Origin: Perca fluviatilis
Lineage: Eukaryota; Chordata; Actinopteri; Perciformes; Percidae
Reading direction: 5' to 3'
Assembly (NCBI RefSeq): GCF_010015445.1
Contig: NC_053116.1
Coordinates: 36,725,285 to 36,789,284, forward strand
Length of the DNA: 64,000 bases
Shown here: positions 56,779 to 64,000 of the stretch, in pieces
Position numbering within the stretch: the stretch's first letter is position 1
How the letters are laid out: each line of letters opens with the position of its first letter
Position numbers and translations under genes: made by a program
Notes under the pieces: model-generated
Seen by the model: only the letters and a program-made list of their open reading frames with translations
Database searches by the model: none
What the model was told of the DNA's origin: nothing

Positions 56779-57232
56779 GTCACTACCCGATGTGAGTCGA
56801 GTGGTACGGTTTGCGGCATAACGCCAAGGGATCTGGATCCGGCAAACGTTTTAGCTATCTATGATTGCTAACGTTAGCTCGAAACGCCATTCAAGTGACA
56901 GCCTTTGTTGTGTTTGATTGCTAACTTGTAGCCACCAGTGAACAAACTTCGTTATGTAGGTCCATTTTATTTGCGTTGACATTACAGAAGTCTCTCGTTA
57001 GCAGCTTCTCGTCGGCTACTTCAGCCTCTAATCTTGAACTGACATCAGGGATCGTGCCGTGAAAATGTGATGCCTTACACTAAATAATAAATTACTAGTA
57101 TGTAATGTACCTATCTCATCATTCTGTGGCTAACAGCACAACAACAGATCTGCGTAAAATCTGGTCATTGTCGCAAAGTGACGCATTCGCAACTCACATC
57201 TGCACACCACACCACTCACATCGGGTAGTGAC
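56779..57232. mobile_element. Element S with GTCACTACCCGATGTGAGT ends
   Basis: GTCACTACCCGATGTGAGT at 56779-56797 is repeated in inverse at about 57214-57232. Interior has ACGTTAGC motifs. No coding, no target duplication resolved. Confidence 0.6.
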
Positions 57233-57767
57233 AGAGGGAAAAGCTAGCTGTTACTTGTAGAAAAGTGAAACCCCACACAGAGAAGTCAGTCCAAAGGTTA
57301 AACAGAGACGGGGTCGGAGGTAAAATAAAAAATAAAAAAAAAAATAAAAAAATCGACCCCACTCAAGCAAAGTTCTCCTTGTATCAGAAACTAAGACAAA
57401 GTTAAGGACAGTGTCGATGTAGATGTTTCAAAGTGCTGAGAATGAGGTAGGACCTTAAAAATCTACTACTACTTCTGAGTCACTGATTTCAAAACTCTAC
57501 GCAGTGCTACGAAACCAACAGGAGGTTTTTGGCCATTCCTCTGGCCCGTGTTGAGGAGTGAAGGCTAGCACAGATTTTTGGGTCTGGAAAACACAACCAC
57601 CCCCCCCACCCCACCCGTCAGGCTCACCGCTGTAGGCTTTAACTCCTCTCTTCTTGTTTGCTTTGATCTCTGCATTTCAATTATTCTGTGCAGTTAAACT
57701 TTTGCATTTTGTTCTATTTTCCTGGAAATTGTAGTTGCTTCAAGTAACATCTCACCTGTGGATCAGC

Positions 57768-58493
57768 CTACATTTACACTGCTACATTTTGGTTTAAAAA
57801 CGAATGTCTTTTGCTGTGTTTACGCCTCGCGTCCACGCTACACCGGAGTGTCTGGGCTCTTAAAACGGGGACATTTGGAAACACCGCTGCCCCCGTTTTG
57901 GTTTGAAAACTCCAGGGGTTGCTTTGTAGTCTAGACGGGCACAAACGGAGACATTTGGAAACGAAAGACGCACGCCAGTCAGTCTTATCGGTTAGGTCGC
58001 TTACAGACCTTTCAGTTACAGTTCCACCTCGAAATCCCTGCTCTTACTTTCCGGCATTGTTGGTCTTTCTCCATTTCTCAGTATTTTCTGTATTTTCAAC
58101 TTATACAGCGATGATTTTCAACCGCAGAGCAACGTCAGACAGATTCCCAGTCTGTGTTTTCTGTCGCCTTGTAGTCACGAGTTACTCCCAGTAACCGTTC
58201 GACCTCGTAGCCGATCCAAACAAGATCAAGAAAGAGAAAACTCTGGTCTTATCTCCGCAGTCTCTGTAGCAACTACAAGCAACTACCACCAACCGGGCGG
58301 AGTATACAATCTGCTTCCTGTTTGTGCCCAGTAATCATGAATGGTCATGAGATATGCGTTCTGGGCGTGTTAGTTTAAACGGAGATTAGTTCTCCTACTG
58401 GAGCTAAAACTCTTGCGTGCATGGAGATCGTTTTTGGCTCAAAATGCCGCTTAAAAACCAAAAAAGTACTGTAGTAGTGTAAATGTAGCTAAA
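57768..58493 (+). mobile_element. Element family C, copy 2
   Basis: CTACATTTACACTGCTACAT at the left, inverse GTAGTGTAAATGTAG at the right. Internal GTTTTGGTTTGAAAACTCCA stretch. Uninterrupted relative of 9545-10585. Confidence 0.65.
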
Positions 58494-59724
58494 TACTGTT
58501 TTGCTTAACAATAAGGATGCATGAAATACAGCACAAAGAAGCCATGATTTTCTCACAACACCGATAGAAGACCGACTGAACGTGTTCTACGCGGCATTAC
58601 GTGCCACTGCAGAGTTTTAAAAACACTTCAGTCAAGAGAGGAAGGAAGAAAAGGATAGTCCAGTTAGGATGGGCATCCCGTGGTTGCTTTTGGGGATTAT
58701 TTCCAGATGGGGAAATCTTCAAATTTCCTGTGAGAGTCTCCAAATCAGATACTCGAGAAAAGATTCGGCCACAGATGTCTCAAAACTGCTCAGGTGTCGG
58801 GCTGTTCCCGTAGAAAAACCCAGTAAGAGTACAGAACGGCGCTCAGTGTCTCTTAATGAGAGCTGATTGAAAGTTACCCATTGACCTGATATCTTGAACT
58901 GTAGTGAAATTAGTATCTTAATTAGTATTAAGAAGCATGAAACAGCTTTAGATCCCACTAAAATGATCATGACTGTTTCTTAGTCATACCTTAATTTAGA
59001 AACTGTGTTCATACTGAGCTTTGCAGTGATGATAAAAGGATGAACGCAGATAAACAGCTGCTCTTTGGATTGAACAGGAACTAATGCCCACATAAAAAGA
59101 AAATCTGAATTGTTTGGTTACAATAGCACAGTATTGTATGGAGTTGACACGGGCCGGCTTACTTCTAAGGAGAATTCTGTAAAACACCTTCAAAACAACG
59201 TGAAAACACTCCAAATTCACATTTGTTGCGTCTCTGGAGTGTGGCAACAGGGGTGTGAAATATCCTTGTAAACCTTCTAAACACAAGCGTACATGTGACA
59301 CACACTGATTTAAGTTTTGTATATTTCAGCTTCAGCATCGTCACTGCACTTGAGCTTTTGAGTAGAGGAGAGCCACCGAATGATCCCATTCTCACTTGAC
59401 ATCATCGCAGCCGGGGGAAATCGTTAACAAATTTGTGGCATCATTGAAAAGCAAAATATTCCTTTGGTCGATTTAAAGAAACCTGCACGACACCAAAGTG
59501 GTTGCGGCATCGTGAAGCTGCTGCCTCGGGTGCCTCTGTAACCCACAACATCGTTTTCATTTCACGATGCAATCGCACTTAATGTGAATCGGCGTTAAGG
59601 CACAAGGTTGTACAGGGCAGCGGAGCAAAGGCAAACGTACTGTCATCATTAAATGATGCTTTGACCTTAAGATACTGGTTCAGTCCAGTCCGTTACCTGT
59701 GCCACAGACAAGTACATTATACAA

Positions 59725-60275
59725 TAGGGCTGGGCTTTTAAAAAAAAATAGATTGATTTTCCGATTCAAATTGAGCTTCATTTGAATGAGCCGATATCGA
59801 TTCATAAAATCCTGAGATCGATCTTTTAAGAGGATTCGCGTCAAAGCCAGACTGAAGATATTGGTATCATATGAAACTAGATGATCAAAAAAAAAAATTT
59901 ATTCGAATGCTGAATAACGCTCCAAAGTTTGGCTTCATTTTGGCGAGGGAAAAACTGGCATGGCCGTTTTCCCAGATGTGGCTTTAGGTCTCTGTCTCTG
60001 CATCACCCCCTCTGCATTAAAACGGCACTTCTGTCTCTATGTAACTGCTTTGGGGTCAATTGTTAACGACAGCGTTCATATTTTTAATACTGCAGCAGGT
60101 TAGAGGGTTCCTTGTACATATTGCAGCATTGGTTCTCTGAGAATCTCTTTCGTATCCAAGCAAAACTTGTATTGTACCTGAAACATCCCTAATCGACTTG
60201 CTATAGGATCTAATTTGAAATGGGACCGTGTGAATCGGAATCGATTTAGGAAATCTGTGGCGATACCCAGCCCTA
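59725..60275 (-). mobile_element. Element family I, copy 3 (uninterrupted)
   Basis: TAGGGCTGGGCTTTTAAA at the left, inverse CGATACCCAGCCCTA at the right. This copy preserves the empty sites for the hAT, TTAA and MULE-like insertions found in copies 1 and 2. Confidence 0.8.
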
Positions 60276-60556
60276 ATGATAAATGTTAAGGAGGAGCAGG
60301 CCTTTACTGGGGCTGTTGGGATCAAAAATTAAATATCAAACGGTCCTAAACCTGGTTGTCATATCCAGTCAGGCCAGACACTGACATTCTCCACCAGTGA
60401 AATGAAACGTCCGCAGCTCCGTGGTGACCGGCTGTGGCTGGAAGTGCACTGTTGTGGTCTGGTTTGTTTGCATACTGTTCCTGTCCCAGAGTTTTGGAAT
60501 CATTAGCCAGTCCATCACTTCCCGCTCAAATCATGGACTTGTGGATCCTTCACAGT

Positions 60557-60614
60557 TCAGTTTGTCAGAGCTCCTTTTTTTCCATTGTAGTCCACGTCCA
60601 TGAAGTAAACAAAG
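60557..60614 (-). CDS. Candidate terminal coding exon, function unknown
   Basis: Minus strand: a strong acceptor (ACACTTTTTTTTTTTGTCTT then TGCAG) is followed by one base and 18 codons, FVYFMDVDYNGKKGALTN, then TGA. The peptide is hydrophobic then polar, with a DVDYNG stretch that recalls an EF-hand loop but lacks its last ligand. I do not recognise the protein. Upstream exons would lie right of the window. Frame choice is an inference. Confidence 0.35.
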
Positions 60615-60709
60615 CTGCAAAGACAAAAAAAAAAAGTGTGCACAGGTCAGAGCGGGGCAACAAGAAAACTAATGGACGTCATTCCCTACGCCTTTGATAA
60701 CATTTAGAC

Positions 60710-61048
60710 CAGGGGTCACCAACCTTTTAGAAACTGAAAGCTACTTCATGGGTATTGAGTCATACGAAGGGCTACCAGTTTGATACACTCTTCTGAAATA
60801 ACAAATGTGCTCAGTTTGCCTTTAGTTATATATGGTTATTAATGATTAATGATGCTCATCTATGTGAATCTATGTGAAGACACTGATCATGTTAATGATT
60901 TCTCACAATAATTATCAACAATGACTTAACAAGGTGGGAAACAGATAATATCAATATTCAATTTTCACTTTTAGAACAGGCCTGAGGGCTACTCGTGTGG
61001 TCCTTGGGGGCTACCTGGTGCCCGCGAGCACCGTGTTGGTGACCCCTG
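60710..61048. mobile_element. hAT-type MITE, 339 bp
   Basis: CAGGGGTCACCAAC and exact inverse GTTGGTGACCCCTG, with perfect 8-bp duplication atttagac at 60702-60709 and 61049-61056. No coding. Confidence 0.93.
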
Positions 61049-61056
61049 ATTTAGAC

Positions 61057-61466
61057 AGTACACGTTAGTATTCACATCTGTAGTTCGGTAGTTGCGACAT
61101 CTTTCATTTGGCTCGGTTTGCGTTCACACCGCACTTTGTTAAACACCAAACATTGTAAACAAACGTCACACGGTGGAAACGGTCGCTCGTCTATTGGACA
61201 GAATATCTGAGTCAAACTCTCCGACACTTCTGGTCTCAGAAATAATGGAGCAACACCAGATTCATAACGTCTCGGGTTCTCTGGTTTTCGCTTTAGCGTT
61301 TCTAATATTTTAGAAGAAGGCGAACAATGTGATCAGCTGACAGACAGCGAGTGAAGGAGAGAGAGATGATGATGATGATGATGATGTCACACAGACGACC
61401 AGCTATGTGTGCTCAGAACAGATTATGGATCTGAAAGTTATCGTCCCTTAAATCCTACAGAAGTGT
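61057..61466. other. Repeat-like intergenic DNA
   Basis: CGGTTTGCGTTCACACCGCA and related sequence pairs loosely with 61960-62130. (GAT)n at 61367-61385. No gene. Confidence 0.4.
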
Positions 61467-61470
61467 TTAA

Positions 61471-61944
61471 CCCTTGTGTTGTCTTCCCATCGACCATGCA
61501 CTTGTTGTCCTTCTGGGTCAAAAATAACAACTTTTTTGACCGTTTCTTTTTTTAATACATTTTCTGACGTTTTTGTCAAGATTTTGTCACTTTTTTTCCA
61601 CAACATCAACTTATTACCAAAAGTTTTATATGTATTTTTGGAATTCATGATCAATAAATCTCATTAATAGGAGATTAGACCTAATTTTGAAATGATGAAT
61701 GATTCTGACTAATATTAGAGGAACGTATGTTGGTGGAGAATCACAGACGTGTGGATGTCAAAGTGTAGTCAGGTTTTGAAACCATTTCCATTTTTTCAAA
61801 TGCTATAAAATGTAACACCCACAATTCAATGAAAGTAGTAATCGAGTAATTGCAATTGTACTTTATTTTTTTAGTAATTTGGTTAAAAAGAAACCCATAT
61901 TTCTGATGACAACGGGATGCCCATCCATGCCCACAACATGAGGG
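61471..61944. mobile_element. TTAA-target element family T, copy 4, uninterrupted
   Basis: TTAA at 61467-61470 and 61945-61948. Ends CCCTTGTGTTGT and inverse ACAACATGAGGG. 474 bp, no coding. Provides a reference for the nested copy at 32654-34172. Confidence 0.85.
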
Positions 61945-62175
61945 TTAAATTAGCTAGTAAATGCACTGTTTTTTTGGTCCACTTCCTGTATTTGGGTCGG
62001 ATCGCGTTCTCACCTGAAGCGAATCCGAACTCTAGTTCACTTGGAAGAGAACAGAGACCGCCGTTATCAAGCGGACCAGAGTTCGAATGAGCTTCCACAC
62101 CTAGCCGGACTATCCCACTAAATGCTCCACGGTTCAGATAAAACTTCCAGGTATGAATGTGGAACTCTTTTGGAG

Positions 62176-62235
62176 GGCGTTCCTGCAAAAAGAGAGGCTT
62201 CCTCTCAGCGAACCTTCCCTGAATAAATATAAAAA
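62176..62235 (+). repeat. SINE 3' fragment
   Basis: GGCGTTCCTGCAAAAAGAGA to CCTTCCCTGAATAAAT matches the tail of the SINE at 27475-27790. Confidence 0.75.
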
Positions 62236-62853
62236 AGCTGCTCAGGTGTGAAAGCAAACTCACACACAACCAGGTCAGACACACCTATTCAGAAGAGAAA
62301 ATAAAGTTGTACAGGATCGTATGGTTAGCTGCTCGCTAACTCTGCTGCAATAACTTTTAATTGTGCGCTGTCTCTGCAAAGATAAACAATGAAATAAATA
62401 TGAGATGTATTGACCTTAAATTCGACATCACTGCAGACACAAAGGTCCAGACCGGTGCTTCTACATCTACCTGCAGCAAAACGACAACACCGGCTGACCC
62501 CCCCCCCCCCGAGTGTATGTCCTGCCTGTAGATGTAGCTGTGCCTAGGAGGACAGGTTTAGTGCAGCGCTGGGATCTAATTATAGCCCAGCGGCTGACAT
62601 GCCACAGCTTGGGCTAGCAGCGGTCTGTTCCGAGTCCTCACAGGTTGCGTAACTTTGGAGCACATGGTATGAACACAAAGTGGGTCAGCTTAGGAGGACG
62701 CACGCATGTTTGGGATGGTGAATGAGGGATGATGTACAAAATGGAGACATGTTACTGCTGAGGATGAGCACTTTAAACGCCACATATATTTAAAGTAACA
62801 TCCAGTACTCCATTAATTCGGGTTGGGTTTAAAAAATCCAATATCTGATTCAA
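62236..62853. other. Low-copy DNA, possible conserved non-coding block
   Basis: 62520-62700 has balanced composition and an AATTA homeobox-type core (GGGATCTAATTATAGCCCAG). A C10 run at 62500. No coding. Confidence 0.3.
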
Positions 62854-62856
62854 ATA

Positions 62857-62887
<31 letters not shown>

Positions 62888-63211
62888 TATACTTTATTAA
62901 TCCCACAAGGGGAAATTACAATGTTTTCACTCTGTTATTACACACAGGCCTGAATTACACACACATGCTCAGTACCTCTACATGCACTAATGGAGAGATG
63001 TCAGAGTGAGGGGGGGCTGCCCATGGAAAGGCGCCCCGAGCAGTTGGGGGGTTCAGTGCCTTGCTCAAGAGTACCTTGGCAGTGTCCAGGAGGTAAACTG
63101 GCACCTCTCCAGCTACCAGTCCACCACCATACTTTGGTCCGTATGGGGACTTGAACCAGCAACCCTCCGCTTCCCAACCCAACTCCCTACTGACCGAGCT
63201 ACTGCCACCCC
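62854..63211 (-). repeat. tRNA-derived SINE with (ATT)n tail
   Basis: Minus strand: A-box TAGCTCGGTCAGTAGGG (63186-63202), B-box GGTTCAAGTCC (63147-63157), body AAGGCACTGAACCCCC, and tail CCCCTTGTGGGATTAATAAA then an ATT microsatellite (62854-62886). The two frames across it are spurious. Confidence 0.9.
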
Positions 63212-63223
63212 AAAACCCCAAAT

Positions 63224-63652
63224 CTAGGGCTGCACGACATCAGGAAAATGTAAGATAACAGAATATCTCCATAACAATATTACTGCACTGCGCCTCTATT
63301 GTACCTCCTAAGTTGCCGTAGCTTGTATTGCTGAGGTAGGTCGCGTGTAAAATGCTGCTGCGCTATTACGATATCAACTAGCTGTTTTGTGCCGTTTTTA
63401 CGGTTAAATATAAGTTCTAACGATGCTTTGTTTAACTCTTTTTGCGCCATTTTGGCGCTGTTACTGTGTAATGTAATGTACAGTCCATGTTGAGTGTGTA
63501 AATTCTGTTATTTAATGTTTAGGAGCAGAGGTGCGGATAGTAGGAAACATGAGACCAGAAGCCAATTCATGCGATATTGTCTTCTGCGGAGCAAATACAT
63601 TTTGGAAAACCGTCTGCTGAAGTTGTCCGTTTCCATACACGAGCAGCCCTAG
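63224..63652. mobile_element. Element V (CTAGGGCTGCACGA type)
   Basis: CTAGGGCTGCACGACATC at the left and inverse CGAGCAGCCCTAG at the right. No coding or clear duplication. Confidence 0.6.
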
Positions 63653-64000
63653 GATCCTCTCAGATAACTCCCAACAACACTGCAGAGCTGTCAGGCCATA
63701 AAGTACCCTCCTGACGCACTAACAGCCAGGCACTATCGATCTGCTTTCTGGTCGGGGGTTGACAGAGGTCACTGGTGATTTAATATCCTTTCTTCGTCTC
63801 CGAGCTTTTGGACACGCAGAAGGATTCCAGTCATTTCTTAACCTGAACCCTGTTTATCACCATCCTCCTTGACCCGAATCTGTTCTTTAAAAACCGTGTT
63901 GTTTAAAAAAAAAAAAAGAACAGCTGATGAAGTCACGGTGCCCTGAGGCTCGCATTTCTCCGCATTCAGCAGTTTCTGTTTTCCATCTCTTGTCTTCGCA
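63653..64000. other. Unassigned edge
   Basis: No repeat or coding recognised up to the window edge. Confidence 0.4.

Larger units (their letters stand above)
55010..60556 (-). other. Possible long 3' UTR of a minus-strand gene, with insertions
   Basis: Low-copy stretches (55020-55700, 58500-59720) are interrupted by dispersed repeats. On the minus strand AAATAAATGA at 55031-55040 could be a poly(A) signal. If the candidate terminal exon at 60557 is real, this could be its 3' UTR. Speculative. Short frames inside are not credible. Confidence 0.25.

Overview
The window reads as a teleost fish chromosome segment. It is AT-leaning and very repeat-rich, and it carries Tc1/mariner, hAT, PIF/Harbinger and TTAA-target DNA transposons, tRNA-derived SINEs with RNA polymerase III boxes, LINE 3' tails and long dinucleotide repeats. 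There is no bacterial or phage gene organisation: almost all long open frames are simple-repeat or transposon shadows.

The one clear host gene is a split minus-strand gene across the left 18.6 kb, assigned to mtch1 (mitochondrial carrier homolog 1, SLC25-like, mitochondrial outer membrane). Eleven exons of 48-153 bp were found by eye. They run from an ATG at 18616 with an in-frame upstream stop down to an exon at 1301-1376. All exon phases are compatible, and together they give 288 codons. The last coding exon is not seen and should lie left of position 1. The introns are packed with mobile DNA. Intron 10 holds a satellite-like array of about 62 units, intron 8 two nested insertions including a RecQ-fragment carrier, intron 7 a Tc1 element inside another Tc1 element, and introns 6 and 1 TTAA elements with internal minisatellites.

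From 18.9 kb to the right end no second gene can be assigned firmly. Two weak candidates are a minus-strand terminal coding exon at 60557-60614, possibly with a long 3' UTR toward 55 kb, and a plus-strand TATA/CCAAT promoter near 51.0 kb. The rest is stacked repeats. Many could be bounded to the base from terminal inverted repeats and target-site duplications: TA (Tc1), TTAA (seven families, ten copies), TAA (Harbinger), 8 bp (hAT) and 9 bp (MULE-like).

The most unusual material is (a) a MULE-like element with 9-bp duplications carrying the N-terminal Walker A part of a RecQ-type helicase, present in two copies; (b) three unrelated TTAA elements that each hold their own expanded minisatellite; (c) a multi-layer nest whose insertion order can be proved because empty-site paralogues lie elsewhere in the same window; and (d) the higher-order satellite inside an mtch1 intron. 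Family names come from motif recognition and memory only; no database search was possible.
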